From Streptomyces sp. Tu6071 (GTDB lineage: Bacteria; Actinomycetota; Actinomycetes; Streptomycetales; Streptomycetaceae), in the NCBI RefSeq assembly GCF_000213055.1, contig NZ_CM001165.1, positions 6,751,445-6,815,444 on the forward strand: a stretch of 64,000 nucleotides of DNA, given 5' to 3'. This document shows, piece after piece, positions 41,454 through 50,441 of this stretch; position 1 is the first letter of the stretch, and each line of letters opens with the position of its first letter. The translations under genes were made by a program, and so were the position numbers. The notes under the pieces are model-generated. The model saw nothing but the letters and a program-made list of their open reading frames with translations, ran no database searches and was not told the origin of the DNA.

Positions 41454-41561
41454 GCGCACGCCCAAAAGCCCGCGCACGCCCAAAAGCCCGCGCACGCCCA
41501 AAAGCCCGCGCACGCCCAAAAGCCCGCGCACGCCCAAAAGCCCGCGCAGGCCGAAAATCCC
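41454..41561. repeat. 18-bp tandem repeat array (five perfect copies plus one degenerate)
   Basis: Unit GCGCACGCCCAAAAGCCC, perfect at 41454, 41472, 41490, 41508 and 41526, and degenerate at 41544; traces flank both sides. It lies in the 310-bp gap between the YhgE-like gene and the kleisin-like gene, with the A4 runs in phase every 18 bp. The rest of the gap (41562-41734) shows no gene. Confidence 0.95.
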
Positions 41562-41734
41562 GCGCACGCCGGAATCAAGCCCCTCTCGGGCTCCTCCCGG
41601 CCGAAGGCTGGGGGATATTGAGGAGCGGGGGCCGGGGTGGGGCGGAGCCCCGGGGCCCAACCGGGCGAAACGGCGCCTTCTGCGCAACGCCCCGCGATAC
41701 ACCGTTGTCGCCCCCACCCTCTACGCTGTTCCCC

Positions 41735-43285
41735 GTGACCTCGCCCGCCCTCCCGGAACCCGCTTACGCGCAGCTCAGCGCGGGCCCGCGCCCCGCTCCC
41801 GGCCCCGCCGCCGACGAAGGACTCGCCCGTCGCCTGCGCGCCCTCGCCTGCACCGCGCCCCTGCACGACCTCGACACCCGGAAGGCCAACCTCGCGGGCG
41901 AGTACACGCGCTACGCGATGGCCGAGGTCGCCCTCGCCGCGATCGATCTCGTCACCCTTCACATGGACTTCGACACCGGCGCGGACCACGAGCAGATAGT
42001 GGCCAGACTCCTGCCGAGGGTCGGCGCGCAGGCCCCGGGACGTCCCGTCGCCGAGCACGAACGGGTCGCCCGCTGGGTCCTGGAGAACCTCATCAACGTC
42101 GGTAGCGCCGACCGCGGATTCCGCGCCGTCTACGGCACCTTCGCGCCCGACGGCAGCTACGTGCGCCGGGACTACGACTTCAAGCTCATCGAGGAGGTCC
42201 CCGCCGCCGGAGGCACCGTCTTTCTGCGCGCGACCGACGAGGCGGTCAACGTCCTCGTCGGCGCCCTCGACACGGACGTGACGAGCGCGCAGATCGCCGC
42301 CGAGGTCAAGCTGGAGGTCCTCATCAGCCGGGGGCGCCTCGCCGACGCGCAACTCGCCGCCGAACAGGCCCGCTACCGCACCGTCCAGTACGCCGAATCG
42401 CTGCGCCGCGCCCTGGAGTCCACGCGCCGCGACGTCCGCGCCGTCGACTGGCTGCACACCGTTCCCGACCTCATCGACGAAGCACTCGGCCACGTCGCCG
42501 ACCGCTACCGGCACGAGAACGCGATCCTCACCAACATCCGCAAGGCCCGCGACGAGTCCGAGGAGCCCGAGAACAAGCGCCGCGCCGCCGAACTCGTCGA
42601 CATCGTCAAGGACTGCATCCGCCGCCACACCCAGCTCCAGTCCCGCCTCCTCGAAGCAGGCCCGCTCTTCCGCGCCGAGCAGGACCGGCAAGCCTTCGCC
42701 GACCACTCGGGACGCCCGGGGCTCGACCTGTACGGGCAGCTCCTCGCGCCCGTCATCGCTCTCCCGGTCGAGGACGCGCTGCGCGTCACGGACGCGTGGT
42801 TCGCCCGCGGTACGGGGCTGCGCACCCCCGGGGCCGTACGCGTCGGCGACCTCGTCGAGCTGCTGTTCACCCCGCCCGCCGAGCGCGAGCACCTCGGCGC
42901 CGAGCTGCCCGAGCCCGACCTCGTGGCGACCCCCGACGACAGCCGCTTCAGCGAGGAACAACTCGCCCTCGCCACCGGGCTGCTCCGCCTGGAACCCGAG
43001 GCCCCGCGCCGGCTCTCCGGGCTGCTCGCCGAGGCCCGCGGGAAGGCCCGCGAGAACGGCGGCGGCGACCACGAGGCACGGGAACTCGCCCGCCTCGTCA
43101 CCCTCCTCGCCTTCCACGCCGCGAGCCCACCGGTCGGCACCGCGCACCGCCAGGGCGAGCCCGGCGTCCTGTTCGCCGTGGACGACGGCACGGAACTCGA
43201 CGACCCCGACTTCGGCGGCGCCGACCTCATCGTCGGCACCGCGCTCCTGGAGGCCGCGGGCGCGGCGACGGAGGCGGCCTCATGA
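41735..43285 (+). CDS. Kleisin-like subunit of an SMC complex (MksF/JetA-like)
   Basis: 516 residues, no catalytic motif. It begins with a helical/winged-helix-like region (LHDLDTRKANLAGEYTRYAM), has a long helical middle (EVKLEVLISRGRLADAQLAA; RRALESTRRDVRAVDWLHTV) and an acidic C-terminal region. Size, position first in a kleisin-MukE-SMC order, and predicted secondary structure point to the MksF/JetA role: bridging SMC heads. GTG at 41735 has only TACGCT a few nt upstream, so the mRNA may start very close to the codon. Assignment rests mainly on context. Confidence 0.7.
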   Translation: MTSPALPEPAYAQLSAGPRPAPGPAADEGLARRLRALACTAPLHDLDTRKANLAGEYTRYAMAEVALAAIDLVTLHMDFDTGADHEQIVARLLPRVGAQAPGRPVAEHERVARWVLENLINVGSADRGFRAVYGTFAPDGSYVRRDYDFKLIEEVPAAGGTVFLRATDEAVNVLVGALDTDVTSAQIAAEVKLEVLISRGRLADAQLAAEQARYRTVQYAESLRRALESTRRDVRAVDWLHTVPDLIDEALGHVADRYRHENAILTNIRKARDESEEPENKRRAAELVDIVKDCIRRHTQLQSRLLEAGPLFRAEQDRQAFADHSGRPGLDLYGQLLAPVIALPVEDALRVTDAWFARGTGLRTPGAVRVGDLVELLFTPPAEREHLGAELPEPDLVATPDDSRFSEEQLALATGLLRLEPEAPRRLSGLLAEARGKARENGGGDHEARELARLVTLLAFHAASPPVGTAHRQGEPGVLFAVDDGTELDDPDFGGADLIVGTALLEAAGAATEAAS

Positions 43286-43382
43286 GCGAAGGCGTCCGTC
43301 CGGGCCGCGCCGCGACGGCGGCCCGGCCCCGTACCTCCCCCGCACACCGCGCCGCAGTCCCGTCCCCGAAGGAAGCACGACC

Positions 43383-44276
43383 GTGACCGAGTACGCCGCA
43401 GAACCCCCGTACGGCGAGGAGCAGGCCGCCGAGCCGCGCTCCGCGGCGGCAGCGCCTGTCACCCCGGCCGACGCCGCCGACGCCGCCCGGCTCGTCGCCT
43501 TCGGCCTCCAGCCCAAGCTCCAGCCCGCCCGCGACGGCGAGTACACCGCCCTGCTGCGGCGCTACCGCGAGGACCCCGCCTTCGCGCGCCTCGCCGACGC
43601 CGTCGCCACCGGGCTCGGCCTCGTCGTCCTCGAAGTCTCCGCACGCGCGGGGATGGCCACCGCCGCGGCCGAGGACTCCGTCTTCGCCGTCCGCATGGGC
43701 GAGTACGCGCGCCGCGCCTCCACGGACACCGCCGACCGCTTCCTGCACGGCCTCGCCCACCTCAGCGTCGCCGCGCTCGCCTTCCCGCGCCCCGAGGACC
43801 TCGCCGACGACGGCTACATCGGACGGATCAGCGTCAACGGCGTGGACGCCTTCGTCCGGCAGGCGTGCCGCCGCATCGAGGAGCGCGCCGAGAGCGCGGG
43901 CGAGAACACCGACCCCGCCACCGAGGCCCCGGGGCTCGAAGCCGCCTGGCGGGTCTGGGCGCGCCGCAGCGCCACGGGCGCCACCAAGGACGCCCGCCGC
44001 CTCGCCGGGTCCACGACCGGCATCGTCGCCAAGGCCGTCGGCTTCCTCACCGACTCCGGCTTCCTCCAGCGCACCGGGGACGACGGCGGCGGCACCTACC
44101 GCACGACTCCGCGCTACCAGCTCCAGGTGCGCGACCTCGCGGGCTCCGCCGCGATGGCCGAACTCCTCGAACTCGGCGTCGTCCCCGTCGGCGACGGCAG
44201 CCCGAGCCTCGTCCCGGCCGAGGACACGGACGACCTCGACCTCGTCGCGGAGGCCGGGCTCCCCTTCCACGGGTGA
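43383..44276 (+). CDS. MukE/KITE-like subunit of an SMC complex (MksE/JetB-like)
   Basis: 297 residues. A mixed-helix core (ARLADAVATGLGLVVLEVSA) resembles the tandem winged-helix KITE subunits; the C-terminal half ends with a winged-helix pattern (VGFLTDSGFLQRTGDDGGGTY, split by a loop) and an acidic tail. It sits between the kleisin-like and SMC genes. GTG at 43383 follows GAAGGAAG. It would bind the kleisin and DNA. No enzymatic residues expected. Family call by context plus fold impression, moderate confidence. Confidence 0.65.
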   Translation: MTEYAAEPPYGEEQAAEPRSAAAAPVTPADAADAARLVAFGLQPKLQPARDGEYTALLRRYREDPAFARLADAVATGLGLVVLEVSARAGMATAAAEDSVFAVRMGEYARRASTDTADRFLHGLAHLSVAALAFPRPEDLADDGYIGRISVNGVDAFVRQACRRIEERAESAGENTDPATEAPGLEAAWRVWARRSATGATKDARRLAGSTTGIVAKAVGFLTDSGFLQRTGDDGGGTYRTTPRYQLQVRDLAGSAAMAELLELGVVPVGDGSPSLVPAEDTDDLDLVAEAGLPFHG

Positions 44277-44415
44277 CGGGCCGTCCCGGGGCACGCCACC
44301 GTGGCGGGCGGCCCGCCGCCACGTCACCCCGTCCGCTGACCGAGATGGTCCCGACCGCCCGATCCCGGTCGATACTTCCCTTGTCGCCACTCCACCGCTG
44401 CCGAAAGTCCGCACC

Positions 44416-47400
44416 ATGTACGAGCTGTCCCGGGTCCGCCTCTACTCGATCGGCCCCGCCGGGGCCCGGTACGCCGACACCGTGCTCGATCTGCGCTCGG
44501 TCGGCGCCCCGGTCCCCGAACCCGCGCCGACCCAGACGGAGTTCTTCGCGGACGAACCCAGCGGACCGCCCCGCAGGCCCGCCCCCGCCGGGGTCCTCTT
44601 CCTGGAGAACGGCGGCGGCAAATCCGTCCTGCTCAAGCTGATCTTCTCGGTCATGCTCCCCGGCCACCGCAACACCCTCGGCGGCGCCAGCTCCGGCGTG
44701 CTCCGCAAGTTCCTGCTCGCCGAGGACTGCGGCCACGTCGTCCTGGAGTGGCAGCACACGCGGACCGGCGAGTGCGTCGTCGTCGGCAAGGTCAGCGAGT
44801 GGCGCGGTCGCCAGGTCTCCAACGACCCGCGCAAATTCGCCGAGGCGTGGTACTCCTTCCGGCCGGGCCCCGGCCTCAGCCTCGACTCGCTGCCCGTCGC
44901 CGAGTCCAACGCGGTCCGCCCGATCGCCGAGGGCATCTCCGCCGCGCGGGGCCGCCGCCGCACCATGAAGGGCTTCAGGGACGCACTCGTCGAGGCCGGG
45001 AAGTTCTACACCCACCTCGACGTGCACTGGGAGGAGACCCACGAGCGCTGGACCGAGCACCTCGGCGAACTCGGCCTCGACCCCGAGCTGTTCCGCTACC
45101 AGCGCGAGATGAACGCCGACGAGGGCGAGGCCGCCGGGCTCTTCGCGGTCAAGAAGGACTCCGACTTCACCGACCTCCTGCTGCGCGCCGTCACCGACAC
45201 CCGCGACACGGACGGCCTCGCCGACCTCGTCCACAACTTCGGCGGCAAGCTCGGCCGCCGCTCCGAACTCCTCGCAGAACGCGACTTCACCGCGGGCTCC
45301 GTCGACCTCCTCGGCCGCATCGTCGACGCCACCGCGCACCGCGAACGCGCCCGCGACATCCACGGCGCCGCCGCCCGCCGCACCCGCGCGCTCGGCCGCC
45401 GCCTCGCGGCGCGCGCCGCCGGTGAACGCACCCGCTCCGCCGAGCTGTCCGGCCGGCTCGGCGCCGCCGCCGAAGCCGTCACCGAGGCGGGCACCGCCCG
45501 CGACCGCGCCGCCCTCGTCGCCGCCGAACTCGCCTACCGGCACGCCTCGCTCGCCCTCGCCGCCGGGGAGAAGGCCGCGACGGCCCAGCGCCGCGAACTC
45601 ACCGAGGCCCGCACCCTGCACTCCGCGTGGCAGGCCGCCGAGACCGTGCTGCGCGCCCGCGCCGCCGCCGACCGCTCGGCGCGCGTCGCCACCGCCATCC
45701 GCGAGGCCGAGCGCGACGCCGCGCCCGCGCTCGCCGCCCGCGCGGCAGCCGCCGCCGACCTCGTCCGCGCCCTCCAGGACGCCGCCGAACGCGCCGAGAG
45801 CCACGCGACCGAGGAGGAGGAGCGCTCCGCACACCTCCAGTCCGCGGGCGAGAGCGCCCACCGCGACGCCACGGCGGCGGCCACCGACGCCCAGCGCGCC
45901 CGCAGCGACGCCGGGCACCTGCGCCAGCGCCTCGCCGAAGTCGAGCAGGAGACCGAGGAGGCCGTACGGGCCGGCTGGCTCGACGGCTCCTCGCCCGACG
46001 CCGACCCGGCCCGCGCCGCGCTCGCCGCGAGCGACGCCGAGAAGGAGGCCACCGCCGCCTGGGCCGAGGCCCGCAGGCGCGCGGCCCACGCCTCCGACGA
46101 GGCCGCCGAGGCGGCCCGTACCGCGTCCGGCGCCGAACTCACCGCCGCCCGCGCCTCGGACGCCGCGCGCGCCGCCGAACTCGCCCACCAGGCCGAGTAC
46201 GCCACCGCCGCGAGCCTCGCCCGCGAGGACCGCCTCGCGGCCCTCCTGGGCCTCCCCACCGCGAGCGGCACCGCGGTGCCCCAGCAGCGCGGCCCCGGCA
46301 GCGGCACGGGCGCGGACGACGGGACAGGCGCGGGCGCCGACCCCCTCACGGACGCCGGGCACAGCACCCCCGCCGGGCTCGACGCCGAGACGCTCGACCA
46401 GAGCGCCGAGACCCTGCGCACCCTCCTCGACGACGCCGTCACCGAGGCCGAGCGCCGCCTCTTCGCCCTGCGCACGGCGGCCCAGGACGACGCCCGCATC
46501 CTCGGCGCCCTCGGCGACGGCGGGCTCCTGCCCCCGGGCCCGGACGTCCTCGCCACCGTCGAGTACCTCGGCGAACAGGGCATCCCCGCCCTGCCCGGCT
46601 GGCGCTACCTCGCCCAGTCCGTCGACCCCGCCGAGCACCACCGCGTCCTCGCGGCCCGCCCCGAACTCGTCGATGGCGTCGTCATCACCGACCCGGGCAC
46701 CCACCGCCGCGCCCGCGAAGTCCTCGCCCAGGCCGCCCTGCTGCCCCGCTCCACCGTCGCCGTGGGCACCTCCTCGGCCCTCCTCGCCCCCTCCCCGCGC
46801 GACGCGGACGAGGAGGAGTCCGTCTTCCTCGTCCCGCCGAACCCGGCGATGCACGACGAGAACGCGGCCGACGAGGAGCGGCAGCACCTGCGCGCCCGCG
46901 CCACCGCCCGCGAGGAGGAGATCCGCACCCTCGCCGCCCGCCTCGGCAAGGACCGCGAACTCGGCGCCCGCCTCGGCTCCTGGCGCTCCGGCTGCCCCGC
47001 CGGACGGCTCGGCGAACTCGCCGCCGCGGCGGCCGAAGCCCGTACCGCGGCGACCGAGGCCGCAGCCGCCCTCGAAGAGGCCCGCGCCCACCGGGTCGAG
47101 ACCGAGGAGACCGCGAGCGCCGCCGCCCTCGCCCGCGAGGAACGCGGCGAGGCCGCGCAGCGCGCCCGCCGCGCCGCCGACGCCCTCGCGGGACTCGCCC
47201 ACCGCCTGCGCGAACGCGGCCGGTGGACCAGCCGCCTGCGCGAACTCGCCGAGGAGGCCGCCGAGGCCGAGGCCCGCGCCCAGACCTGCCTCGAACGCGC
47301 CCGCGCCGCCGACGAGGACCGCCGCGCCGCCCAGCGCGCCGCCGACGACGCCCGCCGCACCGCCCGCACCCTGCGCGCCGAACGCGCCGAGATCGCGGGC

Positions 47401-49338
47401 GCCCCCGAGGAACTGCCCGCCCCCTCCGACGAGGCCCGCAGCGCGGCCCTGCCCACCCTGCGCGAGGCGTACCGCGCGGCGTCCCAGCTCTACGAGAAAG
47501 TCGGCGTCGGCGCCGACCTGCGCGCCGAACAGGCCCGCGCCGAGAGCGAGGAGACCTCCGCCCTCGCCGAACTCGAACGCCTCAGCAACAAGGTCCGCAC
47601 CCGCGCCTCCGGCCTCCTCGAAGGCCCCGACGGCGCGGACGGGCCCTCGCGGCAGGCCGCCGCCGGGCGCGCCGAGGAACTCGTGCAGATGCTGGAGGCC
47701 CGCGCCAACGCCGCGAGCGAACAGCTCGGCCGGCTGCGCGGCGAGGCCGAACGCCTCGCCCCCGAGGAGGGCGAGGCCCACACCGCGCTCCCCGACGACC
47801 TCGCCCCCGCCGACGCCGAGCAGGCCCAGACTCTCCTGCGCACCGCGAGCGCCGAACTCGCCGCCCGCGCCGAGGCCCTGGACGCCGCCCGCGCGACCCA
47901 CACCGCCCTTGGCCACGACCACCGCGCGGCGGAAGAGGCGGCGGCGGGCTTCGAGGAGACGACGGCGCTCCTGCGCGACCTGCTCCGCGACAACCTCGCC
48001 CGCGAGAGCACCGAAACCGAGCCCGGCACCCCGGCGCCCGAGGAGACCGAGCCCTTCGCGGGAACGCTCACCGAGGCCCGTACCGCCACCGCCGAGGCCC
48101 GCCGTTCACTGCGCGGCTGCGCCGCCGACCTCGCGGCGGCCGATGCCGCCGTCCGCGAGGCGAGCGACATCCTCGTCCGGCACGCCAACTCCACGCGTTA
48201 CGAGCAGGTTCGCACCCTCGCGCGTCAGCAGATCAGGGAACTGCCCGCCGCCGCGCTGCCCGAGCACGCGGCCCGCTGGGCCGAGGCGTTCGCCCCCCGC
48301 CTGCGGGTCCTCACCGACGAACTGGAACAGCTCGAACGCAACCGCGACTCGATCGTCGACCGACTGCGGGGCCTCGTCGAGTCCTCGCTCGCCACGCTCC
48401 GCGCCGCCCAGCGCCTCTCCCGCCTGCCCGAGGGGCTGGGGGAGTGGTCGGGCCAGGAGTTCCTCCGCATCCGCTTCGACGAACCCGATCACGCGAGCCT
48501 CACCGAACGGCTCGGCGAGGTGATCGACGAGGCCACCCGCGCCGCCGTCCGCAAGAACGCCGACCTGCGCCGCGACGGCATGAGCCTGCTCCTGCGCGGC
48601 GTACAGGCCGCCCTGGAACCACGCGGCATCGCCGTCGAGATCCTCAAGCCGGACGCGGTACTGCGCGCGGAACGCGTGCCGGTGGGCCAGATGGGCGACG
48701 TCTTCTCGGGTGGGCAGCTGCTCACCGCCGCGATCGCGCTGTACTGCACGATGGCGGCGCTGCGCTCCAACGACCGGGGCCACGACAGGCGCCGCCACGC
48801 GGGCACGCTCTTCCTCGACAACCCCATCGGCCGCGCCAACGCCACGTACCTGCTCGAACTCCAGCGGGCCGTGGCCGACGCGCTCGGCGTCCAGCTCCTC
48901 TACACGACCGGGCTCTTCGACACGACGGCGCTCTCCGAGTTCCCGCTCGTCATCCGGCTGCGCAACGACGCGGACCTGCGGGCCGGGCTGAAGTACATCA
49001 GCGTCGAGGAGCACCTGCGCCCCGGCCTGCCCAAGGAGCCGGACGCCGAGGGAGTGCACGCCCAGATCCAGGCCACGCGCTTCTTCGAGCGCCCGCAGGA
49101 ACCCACCGAGCGTGCGCAGGAACCCGCCGAGCGTTCGCAGGAGTCCGCGGACCGCCAGGAGAGACGTGCCTCGCGTCCGCAGGAGTCTGCGGAGCGCTCG
49201 CGGGACGCCGCCCCCCGTTCCCGGAAGCGTGCCGAGTCGCCCGACCCCGTCGGGGGCCCCGGCTCTCAGGCCGCCGCCGCGTCCGTCCCGCGCCCGGCCG
49301 TGCCGGAGGCGGAACGGGGGGAGCGGCCCGCCTCCTGA
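44416..49338 (+). CDS. Giant SMC/MukB-like ATPase (1640 residues)
   Basis: Two ABC-type ATPase halves separated by over 1000 residues of Ala/Glu/Arg-rich coiled coil, the SMC architecture. Walker A is LENGGGKSVLLKL at about residues 63-75; the first Gly of the classic GxxxxGK[ST] is Leu. The C-terminal half has the signature FSGGQLLTAAIALYC near 1430 and Walker B GTLFLDNPIGRANATYLLE near 1463, with Asn where the catalytic Glu is usual. The C-terminal about 90 residues are a charged repeat tail (RPQEPTERAQEPAERSQE). ATG at 44416. With the two genes upstream it should form a DNA-entrapping complex for chromosome organisation or plasmid defence. Confidence 0.85.
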   Translation: MYELSRVRLYSIGPAGARYADTVLDLRSVGAPVPEPAPTQTEFFADEPSGPPRRPAPAGVLFLENGGGKSVLLKLIFSVMLPGHRNTLGGASSGVLRKFLLAEDCGHVVLEWQHTRTGECVVVGKVSEWRGRQVSNDPRKFAEAWYSFRPGPGLSLDSLPVAESNAVRPIAEGISAARGRRRTMKGFRDALVEAGKFYTHLDVHWEETHERWTEHLGELGLDPELFRYQREMNADEGEAAGLFAVKKDSDFTDLLLRAVTDTRDTDGLADLVHNFGGKLGRRSELLAERDFTAGSVDLLGRIVDATAHRERARDIHGAAARRTRALGRRLAARAAGERTRSAELSGRLGAAAEAVTEAGTARDRAALVAAELAYRHASLALAAGEKAATAQRRELTEARTLHSAWQAAETVLRARAAADRSARVATAIREAERDAAPALAARAAAAADLVRALQDAAERAESHATEEEERSAHLQSAGESAHRDATAAATDAQRARSDAGHLRQRLAEVEQETEEAVRAGWLDGSSPDADPARAALAASDAEKEATAAWAEARRRAAHASDEAAEAARTASGAELTAARASDAARAAELAHQAEYATAASLAREDRLAALLGLPTASGTAVPQQRGPGSGTGADDGTGAGADPLTDAGHSTPAGLDAETLDQSAETLRTLLDDAVTEAERRLFALRTAAQDDARILGALGDGGLLPPGPDVLATVEYLGEQGIPALPGWRYLAQSVDPAEHHRVLAARPELVDGVVITDPGTHRRAREVLAQAALLPRSTVAVGTSSALLAPSPRDADEEESVFLVPPNPAMHDENAADEERQHLRARATAREEEIRTLAARLGKDRELGARLGSWRSGCPAGRLGELAAAAAEARTAATEAAAALEEARAHRVETEETASAAALAREERGEAAQRARRAADALAGLAHRLRERGRWTSRLRELAEEAAEAEARAQTCLERARAADEDRRAAQRAADDARRTARTLRAERAEIAGAPEELPAPSDEARSAALPTLREAYRAASQLYEKVGVGADLRAEQARAESEETSALAELERLSNKVRTRASGLLEGPDGADGPSRQAAAGRAEELVQMLEARANAASEQLGRLRGEAERLAPEEGEAHTALPDDLAPADAEQAQTLLRTASAELAARAEALDAARATHTALGHDHRAAEEAAAGFEETTALLRDLLRDNLARESTETEPGTPAPEETEPFAGTLTEARTATAEARRSLRGCAADLAAADAAVREASDILVRHANSTRYEQVRTLARQQIRELPAAALPEHAARWAEAFAPRLRVLTDELEQLERNRDSIVDRLRGLVESSLATLRAAQRLSRLPEGLGEWSGQEFLRIRFDEPDHASLTERLGEVIDEATRAAVRKNADLRRDGMSLLLRGVQAALEPRGIAVEILKPDAVLRAERVPVGQMGDVFSGGQLLTAAIALYCTMAALRSNDRGHDRRRHAGTLFLDNPIGRANATYLLELQRAVADALGVQLLYTTGLFDTTALSEFPLVIRLRNDADLRAGLKYISVEEHLRPGLPKEPDAEGVHAQIQATRFFERPQEPTERAQEPAERSQESADRQERRASRPQESAERSRDAAPRSRKRAESPDPVGGPGSQAAAASVPRPAVPEAERGERPAS

Positions 49339-49919
49339 GCGGGAGCGCCGGGAGCGGGCGGCGTCGCGGCGGTACGGGGCGAGGGGGGCTCGGTGACGGA
49401 GCGCCGCTCCGCCCGCGCCGCGAGCCTCGCCGCCTTCAGCGCCTGGCGGCGCTCCCTGCGCAACTGCCGCGCGGTGCTGCCCGGCTGGGACACGACCCCG
49501 TTGCGCTGCACCCACACCTGCCGGGTGACCCACACGTCGAGGACGCCCCACGTCGCCACCACCGTGCTCGCCACGCTGCTCAGCACCATCGGGAAGGCGA
49601 GCCAGGAACCGGCGAGCGTGCACAGGAAGGCGGTCACCGCCTGGCACAGCGTGAGCGCCACGATGATGACGGCCCGGACCGCCGAGGTGCGCACCGCGTC
49701 GGGGAGGCGGCGCCGTACCGCGGGCTCCTCCCTCCACAAGGAGTCCCGCCGCACCGCCTCGCGCCGCCGCCGCGCGAAGTCCGCGTCCTCGGCCGCCTCC
49801 TCGCCGTACTCCTCGATGCTCCACTGCGGCAGCGGGGTCTCCCAGGCGGCCGGCTCCCCGGCGGCGGCGCGCTCCGCCGTCCGCCTCTCGTCCTCGATAC
49901 CGCGCTCCACGGTGCTCAT
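49266..49919 (-). CDS. Unknown membrane protein with two transmembrane helices
   Basis: 217 residues. The N-terminal about 85 residues are charged (EEYGEEAAEDADFARRRREA), two helices follow (AVIIVALTLCQAVTAFLC and FPMVLSSVASTVVATWGVLD), then a basic C-terminus. Starts at ATG 49919 (a GTG one codon earlier is possible). Its 3' end overlaps the end of the SMC gene by 73 nt, tail to tail. Nothing links it functionally to the SMC complex other than this overlap. Confidence 0.7.
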   Translation of the reverse strand: MSTVERGIEDERRTAERAAAGEPAAWETPLPQWSIEEYGEEAAEDADFARRRREAVRRDSLWREEPAVRRRLPDAVRTSAVRAVIIVALTLCQAVTAFLCTLAGSWLAFPMVLSSVASTVVATWGVLDVWVTRQVWVQRNGVVSQPGSTARQLRRERRQALKAARLAARAERRSVTEPPSPRTAATPPAPGAPAQEAGRSPRSASGTAGRGTDAAAA

Positions 49920-50441
49920 CACGCAGCCAACTCCCCACCACTCGCCGAACGGACCACCACCCGGGGGACACGAGCGGCTCTCCTTTTCGCTGCCCGCCCC
50001 ACGCCGCTTTAGTCGGCCCCGAGGGGCCGCACACGCGCGCGGGACCACGCGGGCACCGGCCCGCTTCCCACCCCTACAGACGAAGAAGTACCCGCGAGGG
50101 TTTCCTCCCCTCGCCCGTGATTGACCCCTGATCCGCCGGAATTCACCGGGCCGTCCCGCGATGCCCCCGCGCGTACCGTCCGCGCGACTCCGCACCCTGT
50201 GGTGAAAGCCGCCCCGTACCCCCTCAACAAGAAAACTATCCGGACATGTCTTCGAGTTGTAGCTGAGGCAGTAGTAGAGTCACGCCGATTCACGAGGCAC
50301 GCGCGCGCCCCCGCAGGGGCCGCCCGTGGCCGCTCGCGCCCAGCGGCGCGCACGGCCCGGGAGCGGGCGCCCGACCCGTCCACCGGCGGTGGGCGGAGCC
50401 TCGGGAACCGGCCGACGGGGACACCACAGGGGGACGACACC
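49920..50441 (+). promoter_or_regulatory. Non-coding leader of the conservon
   Basis: 522 bp between a divergent membrane protein gene and cvnA. A notably AT-rich patch at 50225-50285 (AAGAAAACTATCCGGACATG and following) stands out and is the best place for the conservon promoter. No clear -35/-10 pair or hairpin identified. Confidence 0.4.

Noticed and set aside
41454..41561. Possible CRISPR array
   Set aside because: Units are contiguous 18-bp repeats with no unique spacers, and no cas genes are near.
44047..47922. Very long open frame on the minus strand opposite the SMC gene
   Set aside because: Gly/Ala/Val/Arg-rich composition of a high-GC shadow frame, no domain, and it lies entirely opposite a gene with clear motifs.
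41735..49338. Complete Wadjet plasmid-defence system
   Set aside because: No JetD/MksG-like gene is next to the three SMC-complex genes; only the core complex is supported.
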